The notes below the pieces were generated by a model. It ran no database searches and was not told the origin of the DNA. It was given only the letters and a program-made list of their open reading frames with translations. Source: Rhodospirillales bacterium (GTDB lineage Bacteria > Pseudomonadota > Alphaproteobacteria > Rhodospirillales > Magnetospirillaceae). Taken from it: a DNA stretch of 64,000 nucleotides. The translations under genes were made by a program, and so were the position numbers. This document shows, one piece after another, positions 7,746 through 16,086 of this stretch; the stretch's first letter is position 1; every line of letters begins with the position of its first letter. The DNA lies in assembly GCA_019455065.1 (NCBI GenBank), contig JACFNC010000009.1:79101-143100 (forward strand), read 5' to 3'.

Positions 7746-8774
7746 ATGGACTACGACGAGAGTCTCGACACCGCCGTCGAGCGCGCCCGGTCGGCCCTCA
7801 AGCTGATGGAAAAGTCGCGTATTCCCCCAACCCCCAAGAATTTCGAGCTTTTCTACAGCTATGCCGGCAATCGCATTCCCGATCTGCAATGGATGATGAA
7901 GCGGATGCTCGAGGCGGGCCAGATCACCGAGGCCGCTTGCACTCTGCTTCACGAACGATTTATCGACGGCGCATTGAAGGAGGAACAGCGCAAGGTAAGC
8001 GATACGCTGGAGCAGGCGGCCAAGCACATCGAGAGCGTGAACGAGGGGGCCGCGAAGTACGGGCAAGCCCTCGAAGATTTCTCCGGGCGGCTAGGGACCG
8101 TGGCGGGGCAGAAGGATCTTGCCCCCACTCTTGAATTCATCTTCGCCGAAACTCGGGCCATGGCGGCGGTAAACCGGGAACTCGAGGGGCGTCTACAGTC
8201 CTCCGTCAATGAGATTGCTCAACTGCGGCAGAACCTCGCCGAAACGCGCAAGGAGGCGGCGACCGACCCGCTCACCGGCATCGCCAACCGCAAGGTGTTC
8301 GACGAGGGCTTGCGCAGCGCCACCACGGATGCGCGGCGGGATACCGCTTGGCTTTCCCTGCTCGTCATCGACATCGATCATTTCAAGGCGTTCAATGACC
8401 GGTATGGCCATCAACTCGGGGACCAGGTCCTGAAGCTGGTGGCCAAGTGCGTTACCGAGTGCATCCGCAAAGAAGATCTCGCGGCGCGTTTCGGCGGCGA
8501 GGAGTTCTGTGTCATCCTTCCTGGCGTGCGGCTTGCCGATGGCGTGAAGATTGCCGAAAGCATTCGCCGCAGGGTCGCCAGCAGGAAGATCACCAACCGG
8601 CGCACCGGCGAAGTGCTCGGCAACATCACTCTGTCGATCGGGGTCGCCGAATATACCTTGGGCGAAAGCGAGGCCGACTTCCTCAGGCACGCCGACGAAG
8701 CCATGTACGCCGCAAAACGTACGGGGCGGAACAAGGTGGCGACGCAAGAGGACGTGGCGCGGGCGCCCGCCTGA
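7746..8774 (+). CDS. Diguanylate cyclase (GGDEF domain, GGEEF active site, I-site)
   Basis: A 342-aa cytoplasmic enzyme that makes cyclic di-GMP from two GTP. The N-terminal 175 residues are helical. They begin with a motif seen in many alphaproteobacterial cyclases (PPTPKNFELFYSYAGN) and end in a coiled coil that probably dimerises the catalytic domain. The GGDEF domain starts at TDPLTGIANRKVFDE. The active-site loop is GGEEF (residues 250-254). An allosteric I-site RxxD (RKED, 241-244) lies exactly five residues before it, so product inhibition is expected. No sensory or membrane segment is seen. The start is set by the G-rich ribosome-binding site just before 7746. It lies between the pentapeptide-repeat gene and the CLC gene, probably as one transcript. 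Confidence 0.93.
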   Translation: MDYDESLDTAVERARSALKLMEKSRIPPTPKNFELFYSYAGNRIPDLQWMMKRMLEAGQITEAACTLLHERFIDGALKEEQRKVSDTLEQAAKHIESVNEGAAKYGQALEDFSGRLGTVAGQKDLAPTLEFIFAETRAMAAVNRELEGRLQSSVNEIAQLRQNLAETRKEAATDPLTGIANRKVFDEGLRSATTDARRDTAWLSLLVIDIDHFKAFNDRYGHQLGDQVLKLVAKCVTECIRKEDLAARFGGEEFCVILPGVRLADGVKIAESIRRRVASRKITNRRTGEVLGNITLSIGVAEYTLGESEADFLRHADEAMYAAKRTGRNKVATQEDVARAPA

Positions 8775-8792
8775 CCGCGAGGGCGCGCGCTG

Positions 8793-10589
8793 ATGGGCCT
8801 TTCCCTCCGCCCCAGCCGCGTCCTGATGCGACTGCGCCGCCTGCTGCGCAACGATCAACTGGTGCTGGGTCTGCTCGCGCTTGCGGTGGGGGCGCTGGCC
8901 GGTGGCGCCGTCATCGCCTTCCGCGAAGGCATCTCCCTCGTCCAGTTGCTGTTTTTTGGAAGCGGATCCGAGCGGCTGTTCAGCGTCGCCGCGGACCTGC
9001 CCTGGTGGTGGCTTCTCCTGGCCCCGACCGTCGGCGGCCTGTTGGTCGGCCTGTTTATCCGCTATCTCCTGCCGGGAGGCCGGCCGCTCGCAGTCGCCGA
9101 TGTCGTCGAAGCAAGCGCCATGCGCGGCGGCCGTGTGCCGTTCGTCGCGGGCATTGCGGCGGCGGTGGTCAGCGCCCTGTCGATCGGCGTGGGGGCGTCG
9201 GTCGGTCGCGAGGGGCCGGCGGTGCATCTGGGGGCGACATTGGGGGCCGGCGTGGCGCGACGGCTGCATCTGGGCCGGTCCCTGTCGCGCACGATGCTGG
9301 GGTGCGGCGTGGCCTCGGCGGTCGCTGCTTCCTTCAACGCGCCGATTGCCGGGGCCTTGTTCGCTCACGAGGTGGTGGTCGGTCATTACGGCATTAGCGC
9401 CTTTGCGCCGGTGGTTATCGCCGCGGTGACCGGCACGGTGATCTCGCGGGCCTGGTTCGGCGACTTCCCGGCCTTCATCGTGCCCGATTTCCAACTCGTG
9501 TCGCCCTGGGAATTCCCCGCCTTTGCGGGTCTTGGATTGGTGGGCGGGGTGGTCGCCATCGCCTTCATGCGCGGCATCGCGATGACCGAGGAGCGGTTTG
9601 CCAGCCTGCGCCTGCCCGTCGCACTGCGGCCCATGGTTGGCGGCTTCGCGGTCGGCACCATAGCGGCAGTGTTTCCCCAGGTACTGGGGGTCGGCTATGA
9701 AACCACGGACGACGCCTTGCGCGGGGCCTTGCCGCTGGGATTGCTGGCCGCGCTGCTTGTGGCCAAGCTGGTGGCGACGGCGTTGAGCCTGGGCTCTGGC
9801 TTCGCCGGAGGGGTGTTCAGCCCGTCGATCGCCATTGGCGCGCTGCTCGGAGGCACGTACGGCCACCTGGCAACCCTTCTGGCTCCCGAGCTGTCATCCG
9901 GACCCGCCGCCTATTCACTGGTCGGCATGGGGGCCGTGGCCGCGGCCGTGCTTGGCGCCCCGATTTCGACCACGCTGATCCTGTTCGAGTTGACAGGCGA
10001 CTATACCCTGACGGTGGCCGTGATGGTGGCGGTGGTCGTCGCCACGGTGGTGACTCAGCAGCTCCTCGGGCATCCCTCCTACTTCCATTGGCAACTGGAG
10101 AGGCGCGGGATGAGCCTGCGCGGCGGCCACGAGGCTCGTCTCTTGAGCGCCCTGAAGGTGCGCGACGTGATGAAGCCCGCCATCCAGGTCGTCCCCAACG
10201 GAATGGGGTTGCGCGAGGTGCGGGCCATGCTGCAGCGCGTGCCCTTCGGCGAGTTGTTCGTGGTGGCGCCGGGCGGCCGTCTCTACGGCACCATCACGCT
10301 TGCCGACCTCAGCGAGGCAGCGTTCGATCCGTCGCTCGACGATCTGGTCAACGCCGGAGACGCCGCGCGTCTCCATCCGCCCGCGCTGCTCGCCGACGAT
10401 GACCTGGGGACCGCCATGCAACTGATGGCGACGGCGGGGGAGGAGCACATCGCGGTGATCGACGACCACGACGGCCAGCGCCTGCTCGGCTGCGTCCATC
10501 AGAGTGACGTGTTGCTCGCCTACAATCGCGCGCTGATCACCGTGCGGGCCGAAGAGCGCGGCGAACGCGGCCTGAGAAGACCGCGCTAG
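8793..10589 (+). CDS. CLC-family chloride channel/transporter with C-terminal CBS pair
   Basis: A 598-aa inner-membrane protein. The N-terminal 430 residues form the CLC fold with many membrane helices. The gating-glutamate motif GREGPAVH is intact (Glu140), as is the later selectivity-filter block (GSGFAGGVFSPSIAIG). The C-terminus carries two CBS domains (about 455-585; VRDVMKPAIQVVP and LLGCVHQSDVLLAYN). Two departures from the E. coli exchanger are visible. The first filter motif GSGIP is not recognisable (ADVVEASAM in its place). The position of the internal proton glutamate appears to be Val (FAHEVVV). Both are more like CLC channels than 2Cl-/H+ exchangers, but that is inference. It follows the diguanylate cyclase by 18 bp and ends 3 bp from the convergent permease. 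Confidence 0.92.
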   Translation: MGLSLRPSRVLMRLRRLLRNDQLVLGLLALAVGALAGGAVIAFREGISLVQLLFFGSGSERLFSVAADLPWWWLLLAPTVGGLLVGLFIRYLLPGGRPLAVADVVEASAMRGGRVPFVAGIAAAVVSALSIGVGASVGREGPAVHLGATLGAGVARRLHLGRSLSRTMLGCGVASAVAASFNAPIAGALFAHEVVVGHYGISAFAPVVIAAVTGTVISRAWFGDFPAFIVPDFQLVSPWEFPAFAGLGLVGGVVAIAFMRGIAMTEERFASLRLPVALRPMVGGFAVGTIAAVFPQVLGVGYETTDDALRGALPLGLLAALLVAKLVATALSLGSGFAGGVFSPSIAIGALLGGTYGHLATLLAPELSSGPAAYSLVGMGAVAAAVLGAPISTTLILFELTGDYTLTVAVMVAVVVATVVTQQLLGHPSYFHWQLERRGMSLRGGHEARLLSALKVRDVMKPAIQVVPNGMGLREVRAMLQRVPFGELFVVAPGGRLYGTITLADLSEAAFDPSLDDLVNAGDAARLHPPALLADDDLGTAMQLMATAGEEHIAVIDDHDGQRLLGCVHQSDVLLAYNRALITVRAEERGERGLRRPR

Positions 10590-10592
10590 GCG

Positions 10593-11819
10593 CTACCAGT
10601 CCATCCACCCGGCAAGCGCCAGCCACGCCGCAGCCACCGCCATGGACAAGACGGTGATGGGCACGCCGCTGCGGGCATGATCGCGAAAGCCCAGCCTCGC
10701 GCCCGCGCCAGCGGCCCGCTCGGCGACGATGATGTTCGCCAGGCTGCCGATCAGCAGCAGGTTGCCGGCCAGCGTCGAAAGCAGCGCCAGGCCGTACAGC
10801 GCTCCCTCGCCGGGCGAGGGCCATACCGACAGCACCAGCATCACCGCGGGCACGTTGCCGATGGTGTTGCTCATCGCCAGCGTCAACGGCGCCATCACGC
10901 TAAGGGTGTCGGGCAGAAGCCCGCGCATTGCCAGCCAGTCGATGCCGCGCGCCGCCATGCCGGTGCCCGCAAAGGCGTCGGTCACGATGAACAAGCAGGC
11001 GAACAGCAAGAGCAGGTGCCAGTCGACCGCCCCGATCATGTCGCGGCTGGCAAGTCTGCGGCTGGCGAGAAGCCACGCCGCAATGAGCAGGGCGCCGGTC
11101 TCGCGCGGCAGGTCGGTCGCGAACAGCGCCACCAGCGCCGCGAGCGCAGCGAAGCCCTTCGCCGTCTGCATCGGGTCGGCGGGCATCGGCGTGGGCGGCG
11201 GCGCGCTGTCGCCAGCGGTCAAAGCGTCGCGCCACTGCCATAGAACCACCGCGTAAACGATGCCCAGCGCGGCCAGTGCCGGTGGCCCGCAGGCAGTCAG
11301 GAAGCGCCAGAAGTCCAGCCCGCCGCTTTGGCCGATAAGGATATTCTGGGGGTTGCCGATGACGGTCATGGCGCTCCCGGCGTTGGCTGCCCCGGCAAGG
11401 GCGATGAGGTAGGGCCTGGGGTCGAGGCCGCGCCGCCGTACCCCTTCGACGATCACCGGCGTCATCGCGAAGGCGATGATGTCGTTGGCGAGCAACGCCG
11501 ACAGCCCGCCGGCGACGATCACCGTCAGCGCCAGCAGGCGCGTCGGGCTGCCCTTGGCGGCCGTGATGCGCGACGCGGCGGCGCGGTAGAACCCGGCCGC
11601 CGCGAACTGGGCCGAAACGATCATCAGCGCGAACAGCAGCAGCAGGGTCGGCATGTCGACGGCCCGGCCCATGGCGGAGACCGGCAGACGCCCGCTGGCG
11701 AGCAGCACCACCACCGCCATCAGCGCGATCCCGGTGCGGTCGAGCTTCAGGCCCGGCACCCGGCCAAGGGCCATGCCGGCATACGTGGCGACGAAAACCG
11801 CGAGGATGAGACCGTCCAT
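10593..11819 (-). CDS. SLC13/ArsB-NhaD-like anion permease (IT superfamily)
   Basis: A 408-aa integral membrane protein with about 10-11 hydrophobic segments. It has the duplicated ion-transporter fold: two re-entrant motif regions, ALLANDIIAFAMTPVIV with GSAMTVIGNPQNILIG in the first half, and AMSNTIGNVPAVMLVL with NLLLIGSLANIIVAE in the second. The N-rich loops resemble ArsB/arsenite, citrate and NhaD transporters. No ars genes or other substrate clues are nearby, so the substrate cannot be assigned. The start at 11819 (MDGLIL) puts the first membrane helix at the N-terminus; a longer frame to 11855 only adds a basic extension. It is divergent from the bacteriohemerythrin gene. Confidence 0.87.
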   Translation of the reverse strand: MDGLILAVFVATYAGMALGRVPGLKLDRTGIALMAVVVLLASGRLPVSAMGRAVDMPTLLLLFALMIVSAQFAAAGFYRAAASRITAAKGSPTRLLALTVIVAGGLSALLANDIIAFAMTPVIVEGVRRRGLDPRPYLIALAGAANAGSAMTVIGNPQNILIGQSGGLDFWRFLTACGPPALAALGIVYAVVLWQWRDALTAGDSAPPPTPMPADPMQTAKGFAALAALVALFATDLPRETGALLIAAWLLASRRLASRDMIGAVDWHLLLLFACLFIVTDAFAGTGMAARGIDWLAMRGLLPDTLSVMAPLTLAMSNTIGNVPAVMLVLSVWPSPGEGALYGLALLSTLAGNLLLIGSLANIIVAERAAGAGARLGFRDHARSGVPITVLSMAVAAAWLALAGWMDW

Positions 11820-11866
11820 TCGTCGACTTATCGCCTGCGGAAATGCACCGGGCAAGGGGCTCGCGA

Positions 11867-11895
11867 TTGCGATTTCCCGGTGGTTGTCTCAGAAT
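11867..11895 (+). promoter_or_regulatory. Putative sigma70 promoter of bacteriohemerythrin gene
   Basis: TTGCGA (11867-11872) and CAGAAT (11890-11895) are separated by 17 bp and lie 25 bp before the ATG at 11921. A very G-rich ribosome-binding region (GGGGAGGGGGGG) lies directly upstream of that ATG. Both hexamers match the consensus only partly. Confidence 0.4.
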
Positions 11896-11920
11896 GCCGC
11901 GTATTGGGGAGGGGGGGACT

Positions 11921-12364
11921 ATGCCGCTGATCTGGCGCGACGCAATGAATGTCGGGCACAAGGTGATCGACGACGATCACAAGCGCTTGGTGGAGATTAT
12001 CAACGCCTACGAGGCCGAACTGTCGAACGGCGTTCGCGAGGAGGCGATCTCGAAGATTCTCAGGCAACTCTACGACTACGCGCAAAGTCACTTCATCCGC
12101 GAGGAGCGGGTGCAACTGCGTTGCGCCTATCCGTTTCACGACGCCCACAAGCGCGACCACCAGGACCTTTTGCGGCAGCTTCACGACATCATCCGCAAAT
12201 ACTTCATCGACCGCACCTCGGAGATCGACTTGGCGGCGGCAGCCGAACTCGCGGAGTTTCTGCGCACTTGGCTCAAGGAACACATCATCAAGGCGGATTT
12301 GCGCATGAAACCTTTTCTCGACGCGGCGCGTCTAAAAGGGGGCTCGGAGGTATCCGCCGACTAG
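11921..12364 (+). CDS. Bacteriohemerythrin (diiron oxygen-binding protein)
   Basis: A 147-aa single-domain hemerythrin, a four-helix bundle that binds O2 at a non-haem diiron centre. All seven expected ligands are in place: His20, His57, Glu61 (HFIRE), His76 and His80 (HKRDH), His121 and Asp126 (HIIKAD). The opening LIWRDAMNVGHKVIDDDHKRL is characteristic of the family. There is no signal peptide, so it is cytoplasmic. Such proteins are frequent in microaerophilic and magnetotactic spirilla, where they are thought to buffer or deliver oxygen. A strong Shine-Dalgarno (GGGGAGGGGGGG) fixes this start over an upstream in-frame ATG. Confidence 0.95.
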   Translation: MPLIWRDAMNVGHKVIDDDHKRLVEIINAYEAELSNGVREEAISKILRQLYDYAQSHFIREERVQLRCAYPFHDAHKRDHQDLLRQLHDIIRKYFIDRTSEIDLAAAAELAEFLRTWLKEHIIKADLRMKPFLDAARLKGGSEVSAD

Positions 12365-12433
12365 ACCGTCGCGCGGCTTCCCACGCGGGCGGTCCGCGCG
12401 CTATGCTCCTCCATCCTGCCGCCTGACGCCGAC

Positions 12434-13711
12434 ATGACCGTTCCGTTTTCTCCCACTGCTCCGGCGCCGTCCGCCGAGGGCTGCAATCGCGACTGCCTCG
12501 CCGTCTTTACCAACCGCGACCGCCTGCGGCGCGAGCTGGAGGAGGTTGCCGGCCTTCCGCGTGCGCTGCTCGAGTCACGTCCGCACCTGTTCTCGGACGC
12601 AGCCATGTTTGTGTCAGAGAGCGATGTTCGGCGCATGGGCGAACTGGCGGCGGCGGTCGAGACGGTGGTCGCGGCGCCGGGCTATCGTACGGCGGCGCTT
12701 GCCTGGGCGCCGCCCATCGCGGCATTGGACCCCGGCACGCCGGGAGCCTTCCTGTCCTACGATTTCCACCTGACAACGGACGGGCCGCGCCTCATCGAGA
12801 TCAATACCAACGCCGGCGGCGCGCTGCTCGGCGCCGCCCTGGCGCGCGCCCAGGACCGCTGTTGCCCCGGCATGGGGCGCCCCGCGACCGGTCTCGACGA
12901 CGGCGAGGACGTCATCTTCGCCATGTTCCAGGCGGAATGGCAAAGCCGCAACGGAACCCGGCCCCTCGCCCGCGTGGCCATCGTGGACGACGATCCCGCG
13001 GGGCAATTCCTCTATCCAGAGTTCCTGCTGTTTCAACGCTTGTTCGCGAACCGAGGCGTCGAAGCGCTGGTCGCGGATGCGGGCGAACTCGGGGTGGAGA
13101 ACGGGGCGTTGTGGTGCCGAGGGCATCGGGTCGACATGGTCTATAACCGTCTCGTCGATTTCTCGCTGGCGGACGATCGCCACGCCGCCCTGCGCGCCGC
13201 CTATGTCGAGGGGCTGGCGGTCGTCACCCCGCACCCGCGCGCGCATGCCCTGTTCGCCGACAAGCGCAACCTCGCCCTTCTCGCCGATGCCGCACAGTTG
13301 CGCGCCTGGAACGTCGCCGAAGAAACGGTGGGGATATTGCTCGATCGCATTCCCGCCACCGAGATCGTGCGGCCGGAAAATGCCGAGCGCCTGTGGCGGG
13401 ATCGCAACCGGTTGTTCTTCAAGCCGGCGACAGGGTACGGCAGCCGTGCCGCCTATCGCGGTGACAAGATCACGCGCCGGGTATGGGCGGACATCCTGGC
13501 CGGGACCTATGTCGCCCAGGCACTGGTGCCGCCGACGGAACGGCGGGTACGGCTCGACGACGCTCTGGTGCCGCTGAAATGCGACCTGCGCGCCTACGCC
13601 TATCGGGGCCGCATCCAGATGCTGGTGGCCCGCCTCTACCAAGGCCAGACCACCAACCTCAAAACCCCAGGCGGCGGCTTGGCCGCGGTGTTCGTCGCCG
13701 AGGGATCGTAA
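12434..13711 (+). CDS. ATP-grasp-like protein, apparently circularly permuted
   Basis: A 425-aa cytoplasmic protein not assigned to a known pathway. It contains the two hallmarks of an ATP-grasp ligase, but in reversed order. The Mg-binding type motif IEINTNAGGALLG comes early (Glu122, Asn124, Asn126). The ATP-binding lysine and glycine loop come late (FFKPATGYGSR, Lys330 onward). A basic C-terminal segment follows (KCDLRAYAYRGRIQ, 382-395). This order is that of circularly permuted ATP-grasp families related to glutathionylspermidine synthase, which join carboxylates to amines; the actual substrate is unknown. No good Shine-Dalgarno precedes the ATG. The stop codon lies inside a 19-bp tandem duplication, and uvrD begins 74 bp downstream. 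Confidence 0.7.
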   Translation: MTVPFSPTAPAPSAEGCNRDCLAVFTNRDRLRRELEEVAGLPRALLESRPHLFSDAAMFVSESDVRRMGELAAAVETVVAAPGYRTAALAWAPPIAALDPGTPGAFLSYDFHLTTDGPRLIEINTNAGGALLGAALARAQDRCCPGMGRPATGLDDGEDVIFAMFQAEWQSRNGTRPLARVAIVDDDPAGQFLYPEFLLFQRLFANRGVEALVADAGELGVENGALWCRGHRVDMVYNRLVDFSLADDRHAALRAAYVEGLAVVTPHPRAHALFADKRNLALLADAAQLRAWNVAEETVGILLDRIPATEIVRPENAERLWRDRNRLFFKPATGYGSRAAYRGDKITRRVWADILAGTYVAQALVPPTERRVRLDDALVPLKCDLRAYAYRGRIQMLVARLYQGQTTNLKTPGGGLAAVFVAEGS

Positions 13712-13745
13712 TCCCCAAGCCCAACAGTAATCCCCAAGCCCAACA
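13708..13745 (+). repeat. 19-bp tandem duplication at the ATP-grasp stop / uvrD leader
   Basis: Two perfect head-to-tail copies of a 19-bp unit (13708-13726 and 13727-13745) beginning GTAATCCCC and ending CCCAACA. The first copy contains the TAA stop of the upstream gene; the second lies in the leader of uvrD. It looks like a recent slippage duplication. Confidence 0.9.
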
Positions 13746-13785
13746 AATGCGTGAGCCTCGTACCGGGGCGTCCTATATTGACGCC

Positions 13786-16047
13786 ATGTCCGATCCCTTC
13801 GAATTGAACGACGACCCGGCGCCCTCGGCCGCCGCCGCACCCGGTCAGCCGGCCGCGCCCTGGCTCGACGGCCTCAACCCCGAGCAGCGGCTGGCCGTGG
13901 AGACCACCGAGGGGCCGGTGCTGGTGCTGTCCGGGGCCGGCACCGGCAAGACCCGGGTGCTCACCACCCGCCTCGCTCACATCCTGATGACCCGGCGGGC
14001 GCGGCCCTGGGAGTGCCTGGCCGTCACCTTCACCAACAAGGCGGCGCGGGAAATGCGCGAGCGCATCGCGGCCATGATCGGCCCGGTCGCCGAGAGCCTC
14101 TGGCTGGGCACCTTCCACTCGCTGGGGGTGCGGCTGCTGCGCCGACATGCCGAGGCGGTGGGGCTGCAGTCCAACTTCACCATCCTCGACACCGACGACC
14201 AGCTCCGCCTGCTCAAGCAGATCATGGAGGCGAACGGGATCGACGCCAAGAAATGGCCCGCCCAGTCGCTCCTCGCCCTCATCCAGCGCTGGAAGGACCG
14301 CGGGCTGTCGCCGGCCGACGTTAATGCCGCCGAGGATACCGGCTTTGCGGCCGGCCGCGCGTTGGCCCTGTACGCCGAGTACCAGAGCCGCCTCCGGGTG
14401 CTGAACGCCGTCGATTTCGGCGACCTGCTGTTGCACTGCTTGACGCTGTTTCGCGCCGACGCCGAAGTGCTGGCGCGCTATCAGCAGCAGTTCCGATACA
14501 TCCTGGTCGACGAGTACCAGGACACCAACGTCGCCCAGTATCTGTGGCTGCGGCTGCTGGCGATGAAGCACAAGAACCTGTGCTGCGTCGGTGACGACGA
14601 CCAGAGCATCTATTCCTGGCGCGGCGCCGAGGTCGGAAACATCCTGCGTTTCGAGCACGATTTTCCGGGCGCCAAGGTGGTCCGGCTGGAGAGCAACTAC
14701 CGCTCGACCGCGCGGATTCTGGCCGCCGCCTCGGGCCTGATCGGCCACAACGCCGGTCGCCTCGGCAAGACGCTCCGGCCTGGCGCCGGCCACGCCGCGG
14801 ATGGCGAGAAGGTTTCGGTGCGCGGCGTGTGGGACGGCGAGGAGGAGGCGCGCTACGTCGTCGAGGAGATCGAGGCGTTGCAGCGCGCCGGCCATCCGCT
14901 GCAGGGCATGGCGATCCTGGTGCGCGCCAGCTTCCAGATGCGCGAGTTCGAGGAGCGGCTGATCACCACGGGCGTGCCCTACCGCGTCATCGGCGGGCCC
15001 CGTTTCTACGAGCGCCTGGAGATCCGCGACGCCCTGGCCTACTTCCGCGTCGTCGTGCAGCCCTCGGACGGTCTCGCCTTCGAGCGCATCGTGAACACCC
15101 CGAAGCGCGGCATCGGCCCCGCCACGCTGCAGGCGATGCACGTCCTGGCTCGCCGCCAGGAAGTGCCGTTGATGGAGGCCGCCCGCCGGCTGTGCGAGAC
15201 CGACGAGTTGAAGGCCAAGGCGCGCACCGCCCTCGGCGGCCTCATCGAAGATCTGCTGCGGTGGCGCTCGCTGCTCGACGGCATGCCGCATCCCGAACTG
15301 GCCAAGACCATTCTCGACGAATCCGGCTACACCGAAATGTGGCAGCGCGAGCGCACCCCCGAGGCCGAAGGAAGGCTGGAGAACCTGAAGGAACTCGTGC
15401 GCGCCCTGGAGGAGTACGAGAGCTTGGCCGCCTTCCTCGAGCACGTGAGTTTGGTGATGGAGAACGACGAGCGCGCCGAGGCCGATCGGGTCAACGTGAT
15501 GACCCTGCACGGCGCCAAGGGGCTGGAGTTCGACGTGGTCTTCCTGCCCGGGTGGGAGGAGGGGGTGTTTCCGCACCAGCGCGCCCTCGACGAATCCGGC
15601 CTGCAAGGCCTCGAGGAGGAGCGTCGCCTCGCCTATGTGGGTCTTACGCGGGCGCGGCGACGGGTTTTCATCTCCCATGCCGCCAACCGGCGCGTCTACA
15701 ATCAATGGCAGTCGAGTCTGCCGTCCCGGTTCATCGGCGAGATTCCCCCGGAGGCCGTCGAGCGCAGCGGCCAGACCGGCCTTTACGGCGGCGGAACGGG
15801 CGAGGCCGACGTTTGGGGCGGTGGCGCGGGCGAGCGCTGGCGGCAGCGGCCGCCCACGCTGATCGACGCGCCGTCGTGGCGCACGGTAACGCCGGCCCAA
15901 AGCGGCGCCTTCCGCGTCGGCGACCGAGTCTTTCATCAGAAGTTCGGCTATGGCCGGGTCAACGCGGTCGACGACAACAAGCTCGAGATCGCGTTCGACA
16001 AGGCGGGCACCAAGAAAGTGATCGACAGCTTCGTCGAGATCGCCTAA
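13786..16047 (+). CDS. uvrD: UvrD/PcrA-type DNA helicase
   Basis: A 753-aa superfamily 1A 3'-5' helicase used in nucleotide-excision and mismatch repair and in displacing stalled RNA polymerase. Seen: a Q-motif region (LNPEQRLAVE), Walker A GAGTGKT (motif I), motif Ia TFTNKAAREMR, Walker B VDEYQDTN (motif II), motif III GDDDQSIYSWRGA, motif IV LESNYRSTA, motif V MTLHGAKGLEF and motif VI YVGLTRARRRV. The C-terminal 45 residues form the small Tudor-like module (FRVGDRVFHQKFGYGRV) found in UvrD/PcrA that contacts RNA polymerase. Length and order are typical. The ATG at 13786 gives the expected short tail before motif Q; the same frame upstream runs antisense-like through the previous gene. PrmA follows 39 bp downstream. 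Confidence 0.95.
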   Translation: MSDPFELNDDPAPSAAAAPGQPAAPWLDGLNPEQRLAVETTEGPVLVLSGAGTGKTRVLTTRLAHILMTRRARPWECLAVTFTNKAAREMRERIAAMIGPVAESLWLGTFHSLGVRLLRRHAEAVGLQSNFTILDTDDQLRLLKQIMEANGIDAKKWPAQSLLALIQRWKDRGLSPADVNAAEDTGFAAGRALALYAEYQSRLRVLNAVDFGDLLLHCLTLFRADAEVLARYQQQFRYILVDEYQDTNVAQYLWLRLLAMKHKNLCCVGDDDQSIYSWRGAEVGNILRFEHDFPGAKVVRLESNYRSTARILAAASGLIGHNAGRLGKTLRPGAGHAADGEKVSVRGVWDGEEEARYVVEEIEALQRAGHPLQGMAILVRASFQMREFEERLITTGVPYRVIGGPRFYERLEIRDALAYFRVVVQPSDGLAFERIVNTPKRGIGPATLQAMHVLARRQEVPLMEAARRLCETDELKAKARTALGGLIEDLLRWRSLLDGMPHPELAKTILDESGYTEMWQRERTPEAEGRLENLKELVRALEEYESLAAFLEHVSLVMENDERAEADRVNVMTLHGAKGLEFDVVFLPGWEEGVFPHQRALDESGLQGLEEERRLAYVGLTRARRRVFISHAANRRVYNQWQSSLPSRFIGEIPPEAVERSGQTGLYGGGTGEADVWGGGAGERWRQRPPTLIDAPSWRTVTPAQSGAFRVGDRVFHQKFGYGRVNAVDDNKLEIAFDKAGTKKVIDSFVEIA

Positions 16048-16086
16048 GGGGCTGCGTCCGGTCACTCCACGAGCCTCGAACCATCC

